A stretch of 64,000 bases of DNA from Zasmidium citrigriseum (lineage: Eukaryota > Ascomycota > Dothideomycetes > Mycosphaerellales > Mycosphaerellaceae). A model generated the notes under the pieces. The model worked only from the letters and a program-made list of their open reading frames with translations. It did not search any database and was not told where the DNA came from. The number at the start of each line of letters is the position of its first letter. Within the stretch, counting starts at the first letter, position 1. The stretch is from positions 1,054,001 through 1,118,000 of the forward strand of contig NHNW01000004.1 in assembly GCA_002786025.1 (NCBI GenBank). Direction: 5' to 3'. A program made the translations under genes and the position numbers. Shown here one piece after another: positions 52,856 through 64,000 of this stretch.

Positions 52856-55800
52856 GGCGATGGCTTAGCACATACAGTCGAGCAACAGAGAAGAGCTGCT
52901 GCTATGACTGAGGCGCCGTGAAGGAAGAGTGGTAAGACTGTGTGGAGGTCAGGCCGTGGGATCGAAAGGCAAGAGGATCAATGGGCGCGGGACGATACTT
53001 ACATCCTGTTGTAAGGTGGATCCTATGGGCTTTGTAATGTAAAGCTTACGGACGCCACGAGTCTGTCAATGGATAGAGGGTTTGGCGAATTGCGGTTGAC
53101 GGCGAAGCTAGTTCCAACAGGCTCTCGTTCGCGCCGAGGATGTGAGCAACGGGGACCGGAAGCAAGCGATGAGCACGGTACCGTCGCGGCCAGGCTGAGG
53201 GATGCGAAGTGCGACGGAGTGGTGAGGCTGCGGCGGATATGTAGTGGCCAGGCACGCAACGTTGTGAGGGCGTGGATTATGAGGATGCGCATCGGGGGCG
53301 AAGTCGCGAGGCTATGTATAAGAATATCGCATCGGCCCCAGAGCAGCAGCATCGCCAGAGATGCGCAGCACGAGCCACGCATGCCGGACCCTGCTCAGAG
53401 GATTCACTTGGTTAGGGTGTACCTTATCCCTACTCCGCCTAGGGCCCCTGCAGCCCTGCAGGCGTGCATGGTCAGGACGGTGAAGCCAACGACCGTGCCA
53501 CACCCCGTCCCGCTGGCCTCACGCCTTGCCCGGCCCACTCATCTCGTCGTCCTACCCGACCGGCGACGTACCTGCTGCTGGCGGCGGCGGCATGCAGGAC
53601 GACGGTGAGCCGATGAAGCAGGCAGGCCGCCTGTGCGTCCGCCTGCCACCGACTCCCGCATCCTGTGGTCCAAGAGGCCGGGCGTGTCAGCAACGGCAGC
53701 AGCAAGAGATCGCTCAAGCGAATTTGGCACGATGCCACATTCAGTCGCTTTAACCGACTAGGGCTCGCCGTGCTACGTGCTCGCCCGCACAAGGCAGCAC
53801 GAAACGACACCAACCGCGCCCACGCCTGCAAATGAAGGCAGACGACCCACGCTGCCGGACGCCGCTGCAGGTATTGATTCGCTGGACGCCGGCAGACCCG
53901 TCATCTACAGTGATACACATCGTGTGCGTGCGGAAGACGTGGCTGAGCGGTCTGCTGCCCTCGCCAGAGTTCATTTTTGGTGCCGACCATTCCCTCTCCG
54001 GCAACGGGCCACGCGCGAGCAGGGTTGTGTATGCAGTTTCATGCACACCTATCGCCTGTTGCAGCTTAGCTGCCCTGCGGGATGAGCAATAAGGTGCGTT
54101 AGACCAGGCGAAGCACTGCTTTCTTCACCGCGCTCGCTGCGGTGGGCTTTGATGTCATTCCGGTGAGAGTTTCATTTCAATGCACCACCTCCACGGCGAG
54201 GATCGGTGATGCTGGGAGTGCAATGTATTCTTCTCCGCCTATTGCCAGTCCTGTCTTGCCGTACTGCGCATTGCTGGTGGAGGCATGTGCAAATGTGGTC
54301 CCATCGTGCGTTCGCCCGCTCCAAAAGGTTGCGACCGAGCACCGGTGAGCAGCAGCATGCCAACGTCCAATCGCGACCCGAGATTGCTCACCCGTCATTC
54401 ATGCGGATTTGCGAGAGCAGTTGATCCTGCAGGATTCGCGAAGGATTCGCGGGTAGGGCGATGAGTGGGTGAACTTGTCTCTCCTGAGCCTAGCTCGCAG
54501 TCACGACGGCCCTCCCATATGCGACACGGAGCATTAAAGGTGCTTGATTGCATGATACCGGCACCGGCTAAGGCTGGTAGGAGGATGGAATGCTTACTGG
54601 CGCACGCAATCGTTATGGCCGATGCTGACGTTTCGACGCCCTTGGCCGGCGTTCCATTGGTCGCGCAGGCAGCATGTAGACAAGAGCAACAGGCCTCTCC
54701 CCAGCGCTAGGCCAAACCATCTCCCTTAGTAATAGCCACAGATGGGGGCCGAATCCTTCGACCGGCGAAGGATGCCCACGAAGCCGATCAGTTGTTTGGC
54801 GCTCGCAACCCTAAGCAGACGAAAGCAAACGGCGTGCCGGAACGTTTGGATTGTCTCTGATCAACCTGGCGCGAGTGCGAACAACGAGCGCATCCGCGGT
54901 TCGAGTGCAATCAACGGGCAACCTTGAATACACAGTCAGCAGCCGCTCTGCCGTTTGGACTACCTTGCTTAGTGTGGAGAGGCGTGAGCCACGTCGTCCC
55001 ACGAGGCATCCTTCGCCGAAAGCTTAGTCTGGGATTGTGGCTCAGAGGTATCGGTCGCCCCGTCGCCCTCACCGCAGCTAGAGGCCGCCCCGGGCGGTGA
55101 GGCATGGGCAGAGCACATATGAGCCAAGGGGCAGCCTCTTTGTCTCATCAACTCGACCTCTCTCCATCTCCACCCAGTGGGACAGCACGTCTGGATGTCG
55201 TCTGATGTTCCAACCCACGGTCTGCCGGCGAGTCCACGCTTCGGTTCCAGCAAACCCAATCGTTGCCCAACCTAGCATGGCGGGCCCACAGTTCGGTGAG
55301 GGCCAACCTCGTGGTGATGATGAGGGACGAGAGATGATCTTGTTGGTTTCAAACGCTGCTGGCCGGCATGCGAAGTTGAGATTACCGTAAGCACGGCCGG
55401 CGAGGTAGCTTCGAGCCGCGCGTGTTCGCCTGGCGGTGCGACTCGTCCCAAACGTCGTCAAAGAGAGATCGTCGGCGAGCACATCCGAGCGAGCACCAGC
55501 ACGAGGATTGCGTTTGGCTGCCAGTCGCCGGCGATAGGCTCCACGCCCGTCCAACTCACTGGCCTGACAAAGCCGACAGCAGTAGCGGCACATCCCCAGT
55601 GCGTAAGCTCGGCGGGCAATCACGCCGCCCACATGGATGTGCTTCACGTGGGAAGCCACCAACACCGGGTGATCATTTCCAACACTCTCGTCGACCTCAT
55701 CTCCTGCATAGGAGAGTATGGCAAACTTCGCGGACGCCCCAATCAGCATGCGTTTCGACCTCGAGCCACGGATGATGTGCCTGATCCTCTCATTTCACTC

Positions 55801-58052
55801 GTCCAGACTTCCAAATGTTCTCCGTTTCAATGACGCCCTTCGTTTAACACGTGGGTGTGGTATTGCCGTCAGACGGCACTGAAGTCTTACCGTACCGCAC
55901 TATGCATCCATCTCGCCTACTCCCCTCTCGGCCCCCAAGCCATCCCTTCCCTGCTCCCCTGCCGGGCCCGAATTCTGAGGATCATGAAGGTCGCATCGTG
56001 GAGTAGTGGCTGGTCCTGCAGGCGGTAGGGGGCGCACCTTGGGTTCCATCCACTCATGTCTTCCCGAACGCCAATCGATAAGGGCGTCTCATAAAACGAA
56101 ATGTGGTTGTGCAGGCGCCAGGGCGAACTGCTTTCCATAGGACACGAGTCACACAGACATGTCGCGCAAGCGACTCATCCTCACCATCTCTTCCTTGGCG
56201 AGGTGTCGGCTCCGAAGTCAAACAGCAAGATGACGATGGACAGGAACAAAGCCCTCTGCAATTGTGCGAGAATTCGATTCCTTCGCGCGGGTCCATTCCA
56301 ACACTGGTGCAGACTCGCAGTCATCAGAGCGCGGGAGCCGAGCCACGAGTCGGCGAGATGATCCTGATCATGCACTACGGCATCCTCCCGCTCGTGGCGC
56401 CTTTCTCCGCCGACACCAAAATAGGAGCCGAGCTACTGCGACTCTTTGCTTCTTCACCGGTCGCCCCGCAGGCACCTTGCACCGCAATGAACTCGCTGCA
56501 TCTGGCTGGCATGTGCTTGGACTCGGGCAGACACCAGCCAGCGCACTGTCGCGACACCAACACGCTCGTCTCGCCCAACGACTCCACCTCGAAATGTCCC
56601 AGAATAAGACTGAGCCGACGACGGCCGATGCACATCGCTCGCGAGACCGAGACCGGCGTGTGGAGATAGCGCACCAAACACCCTGTCCTGTGCCGACCGA
56701 CTCTGAGCCCGCTGCCACGGTTGAGGGCTGCTGCACAGCATCGCACGAAGAGCTGCTTCCCTGTTTCGGCTTGCTGGGCGAGGACGTCCTGCCAAAAGCG
56801 TCTTCCAAAGCCCGTAGGGCTGCATGTCTCCCAGCCATACGGCCATGCTGTCAACCTGCATTGCAACCACAGGTGGTGTTCATGTGCCCCGGCTTGCACG
56901 AGCAAACCAGCCAAGCAAAACTCAGCAACAAATGTATGGCATGCAGGCCAGGATCAATAATTATTATTGAATCGACCGCAATGCCCGACAATCACACCGG
57001 CCTCGCCTACAATTCCCATCGGGTCAGGACGCGGCGCGGGAAGTTCGCTCGTCGTAACGAAAAAGGTGAGTAGAGTCGCAGTGCCTTTGCCCTTGTTCCT
57101 TCGGCCAGCTTGGATCTCTGATCCGCCGAACCACCTTTCCCGTCTTGCCCTCCTCCACATCATCCTGCTCCCGCGCTTACATACGCACTGCATTCTACTT
57201 TCATACTTGTACATCAACACCAACACAACACAGCATGCATTAACGCAATGCAAATGCACCTGCCTGTCTCGGAGACCGCCCCCAAATCGTACTAACGGAG
57301 AATTACCACCCGCACGCAGCCTTGCTCACTCACACAGCAGATATGAGCCCTAAGGGATTCCGCTTTTGCGGAGATGGACACGCATTCACCTCGTGCGATC
57401 GACCTGCCTCGCAGTATCTGGCAATCAGGTAACTGCTCCGTCCAATGGTGAGGACTCTGGCATGTCGATTGTCTTCTTGCTTGGGTGATTGCTGCTGGGG
57501 CTTTCTTGATCCTTCGTCATTGAGCCCTTTGTTGCTGTCCACGCGGAATCCTTCGTGCAGGACTCTCTTCTGGGGTTTCGTGTCCGTTTCCGTTTGGGAC
57601 CGTATCGCATGTGTTGGTGAATTGGACCTTCTGTTCTTGGATTTGCGTCATTCGTGTGACCGTGATTGTTGGAGGTCGGTCATGAGAATGGGTTTGCGTT
57701 TTCGCCAATTTGGAATCCCTCTACCATTGGCACTTTGATGTGTGAGAGATGGAATTTGACATTGCAGCAGGACTTGCTCGAACAGCGATGCAGAAGATTT
57801 GGAAGCATTTCCATTGACTTCACCAGAATTTGGCATGTACTCAACACACCGGTCTTCCTGCTGTATGCTCCGATCAATATCAAGACATGAGCTTCAATCG
57901 AGCGGTAACACTGACGCCGCGTTATTGACACACTAGGACGAGTATTGGTATACTAACACAATTTCATTTTGCACTTGGTCGTGTTCTCCATCGCACAAGG
58001 CTCCCTCACGAGCCAATGCTGCCTGTCGTGCAATGTCTGATTCATACACTTA
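52856..58052. other. Long stretch without a convincing gene
   Basis: 5.2 kb upstream of the zinc-finger gene. It is GC-rich up to about 57,000, with many overlapping open frames on both strands, which is expected at this composition. None shows domains, consistent splice structure or coding bias. Dinucleotide use is normal, so it is not a RIP tract. It may hold the transcription factor's long 5' leader and regulatory DNA or a non-coding RNA; this is inference. Confidence 0.5.
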
Positions 58053-58202
58053 CCCTCCTTCTTCCGCTTAAACTGGAAGATTAGCTCTCTCCGCGAGAGC
58101 ACGCGAATCTAAGCTATTAGAGGGCTTGTTGTACTCTTAGCCCTTCTCTAGAAAGTTAGGGATTGTTTAAGGCGTATTCCACTTTGGCCAGAACACCGAG
58201 GG
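58053..58202. mobile_element. MITE-like element, copy 1 (downstream of the MFS gene)
   Basis: 150 bp starting CCCTCCTTCTTCC and ending ACACCGAGGG, with imperfect ~13 bp terminal inverted repeats and TA on both sides. Shares blocks with copy 2 along its whole length (CTAAGCTATTAGAGGGCTTG in both). A TA target and short inverted ends suggest a Tc1/mariner-type non-autonomous element. Confidence 0.7.
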
Positions 58203-58395
58203 TAGTGTTTGGAGATGTCATGAAAGAAATATGCATTGCCCCGACTCAAGAGCAAGAACAAAACGGTGCCGTGGTATCAAATGCTATTCCGGCGAATGCG
58301 AGTACTAATACAATTTGGTCTCATGCCTTGTCCTGTTCTCCATCGTACAATACAATGCCATATGCAGCCAGCCGTAGATTCATATTCCGTAGCTC

Positions 58396-60287
58396 TCATA
58401 CCTTTACCATCAATTTGGTACCGCCCTTCATGACCCTCACACCAGCAAAGATGATACTCGCGGCAATCACACAGACACCTCCATACACCCACGCCCCCGT
58501 CCAGTTCAGATCAGCATCATCAGTACCGATGATGCCTCCTGCTCCAGGACCACCAGCTAGCACGCCCAGACCAATGATGGCGAACCCCATGCCAATTCGA
58601 GTGCCTACTTTGCTCTTGTCCTCAGTGAGTTGGACGAAGAGGACGGGTGGAAGGGCGATGAAGATTCCGGAGAAGAAGCCATAGAAGATGGCTTCGACGA
58701 TCATGCCGGCGGCGTTGTGGACGGCGAGGAAGCAGAGGAGGACGATGCCGACGACCAGTGAGCCTGGGAGTTGTTAGTATTGGATCAACTTATATACCCT
58801 CCTTCATTCGCTCAAATTGGATCTCTCGACGAGAGCAAGTGATTCTAAGCTATTAGAGGGCTTGTTGGACTCTTAACGCTTCCCGAGAAAGTTGGGGATC
58901 GCTAGAGGTATCTTCCACTTTGACCGGAACACCGAGGGTATGAGGTGTGGTGTGTGATTGATGATGGGGCTCCTTCAGCTGGTGTCCACTCTCCTGGATC
59001 GCTCCTACCCGACAGTCTGGGTGTGCGGAGTCTCCATGGAGCACCATCAAGGGTCGAGGATCATCTCGACAGGGAAGACGGATCTCAACATCTCACTCAC
59101 CTGGCATGATTACGTTCGCCGCTCCAATCTTATCGGCGAGCCAATTTGGCAGCGTCCGACCGAAAACAGAGCCCGCATTCAGGATCGGGACGAGATAAAA
59201 CGACAGACTGGCATCTGTGTATCCCGTAGCTTGTCCATAGTATGAGACATAAAAGAAGCCGACATAAAGTCCAATGAATCCAATCATGCATCCAATGGTG
59301 AACGTCATCTGTAACATGTGTAAGCTTTAGCGAATGTCAGGGAGATGCTGTGATACTCACGTAGGGCACGTCCCTGAAAGCTGACCAGTCGATCAGAGAG
59401 CGAGGTTTCGCTGGCTTCACTCTCATCTTCATGACACCGATGGGCACGAGAAGAGTTGCTAGTGCGGTGAAGCCGAGAATCCGAACTGTCCAGCCGAAGC
59501 CTACCTGGTCGATGAGCCGGTAGAACATGATGGGGTAGATGATTCCGCCCATGGAGCTTCCTGATGCTGCGAGACCGATGACGAGGCCGAGTTTCGAGGT
59601 GAAGTAGGTCGGCATGATGGCTACTGAGGGGACGAAGAGACAGCCGCCTACGAAACATTAGGAACTGGTTCGAACAGCTCGTGGAGTAGTAAGAAACTCA
59701 CCTCCGATACCAATGACGAATCCTTGCGCAAGAAGACACTGCCAGTATTTATCGCAGAGACTCAGCATCATATGGCCGAAGACGATCATGAAGGAGCCAA
59801 ATAGGAGTAGCGATCTGAAGTATCCTCGATCGTAGATTGGTCCCACAAATGCGCCCACCAGGAGCACTAGAAAAGCCTGGATGGAGCCAATCCATGAGAT
59901 ATCGCTCGATGATGCTCTATAAAGGTCACCGGATTCGTAGTACGTCTGGTAAATACCAAACGTATTCAGCGTGCCTGGAGAAAAGGCGATATGTCAGTAA
60001 TTGCCTCAACTATGGGTCTTGGGCGTGTACTGACCCCAAGTATTGAAGAACAAACACCACGACCCAACCACTTGCATCCATGCCAGGAGTCCTCCATTGG
60101 GCGGTCCTGCTTGCGATGCTGCCGGAGGCTGTTGTTGCTTTTCCTCAGGTTCTTGGCGCTCGACATCCGCCGGGTTGGTGGCAGGTGGAAAATCTTTCTC
60201 GTCGTCTTTATTCGAAAGCGCGTCGTGGTTGTTGCTGTTCTTCTCTGATGCCCAGTCCTGGCCGGGTTCAGCGTCGGCGGCAGCCAT
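58396..60287 (-). CDS. Major facilitator superfamily transporter (MCT/monocarboxylate-porter-like)
   Basis: Five exons (60035-60287, 59702-59974, 59361-59647, 59101-59308, 58396-58763) give 462 residues; all donors are GT (mostly GTGAGT) and all phases agree. A charged ~65-residue cytosolic N terminus (MAAADAEPGQDW) leads to NGGLLAWMQVVGSWCLFFNTWG, the usual start of fungal MCT-like carriers. About 12 membrane segments follow, with YQTYYES, GPIYDRGYFRSLL (the loop after helix 2), GSSMGGIIYPI and GGPGAGGIIG. Such proteins move carboxylates or small metabolites at the plasma membrane; the substrate here is unknown. Intron 4 is 337 nt because it contains a MITE-like element. Confidence 0.92.
58797..58938. 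mobile_element. MITE-like element, copy 2 (inside intron 4 of the MFS gene)
   Basis: 142 bp from CCCTCC to CGAGGG, flanked by TA at 58795-58796 and 58939-58940. It lies wholly within the intron 58764-59100, leaving donor, branch (ACTAAC near 58,780) and acceptor intact. Copies 1 and 2 flank the transporter's last exon. Confidence 0.75.
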
Positions 60288-60934
60288 GGGGGGCTTGTGT
60301 TGACAAGGTGGCACGTTGCCAAGAATGCTCCTGGCGTCACTGTTTCTGTTTCTCGCTTCCGAGGTCCTGCCTTCCACTCTCAACTTTTTCTTCTTTCACA
60401 GTGCCACTAGAAAAGAAAACGCGATGCGATGATGGGATCCAAAGGAAGAGAGTGTCGTTGGAGATGGAAAACGGCAGTTGTTTGGATTATGGTTACACAC
60501 GCATGGACGAACAAGCCTCTTGACGACAGCATTTCTGGATGTCGGCACGGACTTTTCGCACGTTTCCTCAGGGCCGAGAGAGATCGTCAGGACTCGTTTC
60601 TTCCACTCGCGCGCTTTCACAACCTTTTCACAACCGATCGACATCGTGAGAAGGAGAACTTGCGAGCTAGTGCACGCCTCATCGCAAGTTGCTCCCTTTC
60701 CATCAAGTTCACAGCATCTTGAGCGAGAAGCCCTACTTGGAGAGTCCAAAACAGCAAAAGAAAGATCAGCCACAGCTTACGCTAACTCGCCATTCAAGAC
60801 TAGCTTCCAGTTGGCCGCGCCGCGGGCGCGGCCGCCTTCCGCTAGAGTGAGTTAGCGCGATGATGAGTAAGGAGAGCCAGTTGGGGAAGGTGCGGCGACA
60901 CCCGCGCTTGGCGCACTATTTGAGACCACCGAAT
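60288..60934. promoter_or_regulatory. MFS promoter region and boundary to RIP tract 3
   Basis: No gene is seen. Contains a GC-only hairpin at 60813-60833 (GGCCGCGCC, loop GCG, GGCGCGGCC) enclosed by a second inverted pair, CGCTAACTC (about 60,780) and GAGTTAGCG (about 60,849). RIP-type sequence starts about 75 bp beyond. Confidence 0.45.
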
Positions 60935-63900
60935 TCGCCTAATAAACTTCTTCCTCTTTATACTACGATAACCTACTAACCCCTCTCTATTATTATTAGT
61001 ACCTCCTCCTACTCTATTCTCTACTTCTTTAGTTACTTTAATATCTCTATTATAGCGACTATAAGTTATATCGTCGCTAGGCGTATTCTTAAGACGAAAC
61101 TAATAGCTTCTAGTTTACGAATATCTAGTTCCCTCCCTCCTCTAGCTCCTTTAGTAAGGGCTCGCCTAGTAGTAATAATCTAAATAAGAACGGTAAGAAT
61201 AGCGATCGCTCTTATACCTCCTCTAACGCCTCCTATAAGTCTCTCGACCTTAGCGCCCCTATTAGCTAGCGTAAGGTCTATATTACTACTAATCGCGTTA
61301 TTCTCTAGGAGATAATAAACGATATTACTCGCGATAAGGGTATAGAGCTTAAAGTCTAGCCTTAAATAATATACTAATAATTAGTAGGTATCTTCGACGT
61401 TCTAGTTATAGCGCGTCCTATTACTACTTATACTAGCGGTATCTCTATCGCCTACTTATATAGCTATCCTCTTATCCCTAGTATCCCTTATAATATCGAC
61501 CTCGAGCTAATTCCTTACGACTACTTCGTTAACTATATTACTACCGCTAATAACCTAGGTCTTTAGTAGATTAATCGTCTTAAGCGCGGCGCCTATCGCT
61601 ACCTTACTAGCGACCTATATACTAACTCTAGCGCCTTATATTATACCTTCCCTAATACCTACTTTAGTACTATTATATAGTTATAGTATAGTAAGTATAG
61701 TACTAACGCCCCTCTCGACTAGTACTAAGTTAGTACTACTTTCCTATCTATATTAGGAGGTTCTAGGTCTACTTTATACGTAGTATAGGATTCTAAGTAT
61801 AGAGTCTAGCGTACTATAATCGTAGGCGTACTTTACCTATACTAAGATATATTAAGAATAAGACTTCTTAATATTACCTTCTTCTCCTTTCTACTTTTAT
61901 TTCCCTACTCGTTAGTCTTATACTCTTTACTATTCGTTACTCTCTATATATATTCGATATCCGCCTCTTTTCTACTACTTTTAAATATCGTCTAACTTTA
62001 GTACTAGATCGTCTAAGCTCTACTATATCGATAACCGCCTTTATAGACCTTAGGTTACGAGAAACGCTTTCGATATAGATAACGTTATTACTATCTAGTT
62101 ATAGCTACGACTTCTAACCTCGTATACTTTACTATTAATTATACTCTAGCTCCTATAATATTATTAAATACCTTCTCTATCCCCTCTAAGTATAGGCTTC
62201 TCGAAATATCTACGTCTATACTATCCTCTCCTAGCTAGCGTTCGATATTTCTATATTAGCTTTAGCGTATAGTTAGATAAGGTATAGTAGAGAAGTTCGT
62301 TAACCTTAGAGGCTCGAAGACTATAGCTAATATCGAGTTATTACTAATATTAATATTTCTATATAGCGATAGATTATTCTTCTTTAGAAAAGCCGTATCG
62401 CGCTTCTAAAGCTATCCTTTAAAAGTTCGAGTATTATATTTCTATAATACGAGTTTAGATAGAAAGAGAGGAGATATACTCTTTATTAGCGTAGAAGATA
62501 GAGCTCTAGTAAGAGAAGAAGGATATTAATATTCCTATCGTCTCCCTTCTACTCGACGTCTTTCCTATACTATACTCTCCTCCTCCGCTAAGCGTCTTAG
62601 ACGTCGTAGATACTCCTTATCTCGATAGTATACTCGATATAAGAAGCTTACCGCTAGCTATCTCTACTACTAGTAAGAATACCCGCTACTATCGCTAGGG
62701 ATCTCTTATCTCCTAAATTACGCTCTATCTCTTTCGTAACCCTTTCTAGATAATACTAACCTATAATATACTACCTACTAGAGTATAGTCTATATACGGC
62801 TCTATCTCTACTACTCTATCTCTAGGATCCGTCTTAGAGCCCTAGGCTATCTATATTTATCTCTACTATCCTAAAAGGCGCTCTAAGAGCTTCTACTTAT
62901 CTTAAGTAGTACGATATTATCCCTAGTAAAGTATCGTTTCTAGACGCTATTAGCTCGGTTACTCTATCTCCTATATCTATTAGCCCGCCTCTTATAATCC
63001 TCGCTAGTCTATATAGTCCTAAACTTCCCTCTAGAGATCTCTAGATATCCCGAGCTATCCTAAGACGACCGCGGCTAATACGGCTAGTAGTACCTTTACT
63101 ATATCTAGCTCTTCTAAGTATCCCGTCCGCTCCTAAAAGTATAGTTTTCCCTAGGTTATATTAAAGTAATAAAGGAATAAAGCGTATATTATAAAGCGCT
63201 ATTCGTAATCGTAAAGGTATATAATATCTTTCGTAGCTATAGTTATTAATATATATCGTCTAGAAGCCTACTCTATCCTCTTATATATCGAGTACTAAAG
63301 AGTAGCCTAAAATTTAGCCGCGACGTAAAGAAAAGTCGAATATCTCGATTAAGATCTAGCCGCTAGGTATAACGGGTATTTAGGCCGTATTATTTCTATC
63401 TTAAATAGTATTTCGTATCGTCTAAGGGCGAGTAAGGTTAACGTATAATATAATAGAAAGTCGTTCGTATAGTAGGCTAATATAATCGAGTAACTTACCT
63501 TCGTCTCCCTTACTATTATTTATTACGATCTAGGTAACGTTTACGCCGTAGATACCCGTATTAGTCGCTAAGTATATAAGTACGTTAATACTAGAGTCTA
63601 GAATTCCCTACCTCTACTAAGTTCTAAAAGGTCTTAGTACTTCTTCGACTATAGTCTTAAGCTAACCTAGTAGTAAGCGGTATCGTATAGTAACTACTAC
63701 GTCCTTAGCGCTACTAGACTCGTCGTCGCTCGTATCTATAGAGACTACTCTATTAGTAAGTACTACGTCCTCGGGTATTAAAACTACTAGCTAAACGAAG
63801 AGTTCGTACTTTTAGATTCCTAATCCCTAGTATTAGTATAGATTAAAGATCTTTATTATAAACTAGTTAACGTCTTTACTAATAATCGCTACTTTATATT

Positions 63901-64000
63901 AAGAGTTAATAGAGTTCTCTAGCTAGTCCTAGATTCCGTTAAACTTACGTTTCGGGTATAAATACCTATACTACTTAGCGGGCGTAAGATCTTCGTTAAT
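60935..64000. other. RIP tract 3, source repeat unidentified
   Basis: Same loss of CpA/TpG as tracts 1 and 2, continuing past the window end. Reading TAG/TAA as former Trp/Gln gives coding-like runs, the clearest on the minus strand between about 63,550 and 62,950 (RYEILFKIEI, RPKYPLYLAARSW). I could not match it to the tandem unit or to a known transposon family. Confidence 0.8.

Noticed and set aside
55078..55749. 223-codon minus-strand frame
   Set aside because: GC-rich DNA gives many long chance frames here; the translation is Arg/Ala-rich with no domain and overlaps others of similar length on the opposite strand.
56264..57073. 269-codon plus-strand frame and opposing frames of 150-180 codons
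   Set aside because: Mutually overlapping frames with no recognisable motif and no support from splice or start context.

Overview
The window looks like nuclear DNA of a filamentous ascomycete. The evidence is compact genes with 50-60 nt GT-AG introns carrying CTRAC/CTAAC branch points, orthologues of POL4, PSF1, VPS23, RVS167 and NFS1, and long tracts in which CpA and its complement TpG are almost absent while TpA and CpG are frequent. That last pattern is repeat-induced point mutation (RIP). A dothideomycete of the Mycosphaerellales is my best guess, by style only.

Bases 1-25,100 are gene-dense. In order they hold a coiled-coil protein (partial), POL4 and PSF1 (head to head), a zinc-finger-like gene with two in-frame TAG codons, a small unknown protein, a CHORD-CS cochaperone, a glutaredoxin-like protein, an HpcH/HpaI aldolase, a frameshifted cytochrome P450, a GNAT acetyltransferase, ESCRT-I VPS23, a DsbA/FrnE-like protein, a secreted serine/threonine-rich protein, RVS167, the cysteine desulfurase NFS1, an RBR-type RING protein and a small SnoaL/NTF2-like protein. 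Most exon structures were worked out by eye from splice signals and frame.

Bases 25,639-49,564 are the most unusual part: two head-to-tail copies of a multi-gene unit of about 12 kb (A: 25,700-37,760; B: 37,761-49,564). Three copies of a ~61 bp direct repeat lie at the left edge, the junction and the right edge. Each unit carries the same ordered set of unrecognised genes: a minus-strand basic protein, a small plus-strand protein, a minus-strand protein with an FHA-like core, and then a plus-strand series running to the end. Long segments are destroyed by RIP and others are untouched. The switch points are abrupt, and one falls at the same homologous codon in both copies. I recognise no transposase, polymerase or known element family in the unit.

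The right-hand direct repeat ends inside the first four bases of a tRNA-Arg(ACG) gene at 49,561. That gene carries a 9 nt insertion at the normal tRNA intron site. It also carries a 55 nt insertion in its T loop with spliceosomal-type GTGAGT...CTAAC...CAG signals.

Bases 49,700-60,900 hold a C2H2 zinc-finger factor, about 5 kb with no convincing gene, and an MCT-like major facilitator transporter. A 142 bp TA-flanked MITE-like element sits in an intron of the transporter and a second copy sits just past its 3' end. From about 60,935 to the end is a third RIP tract of unknown origin.
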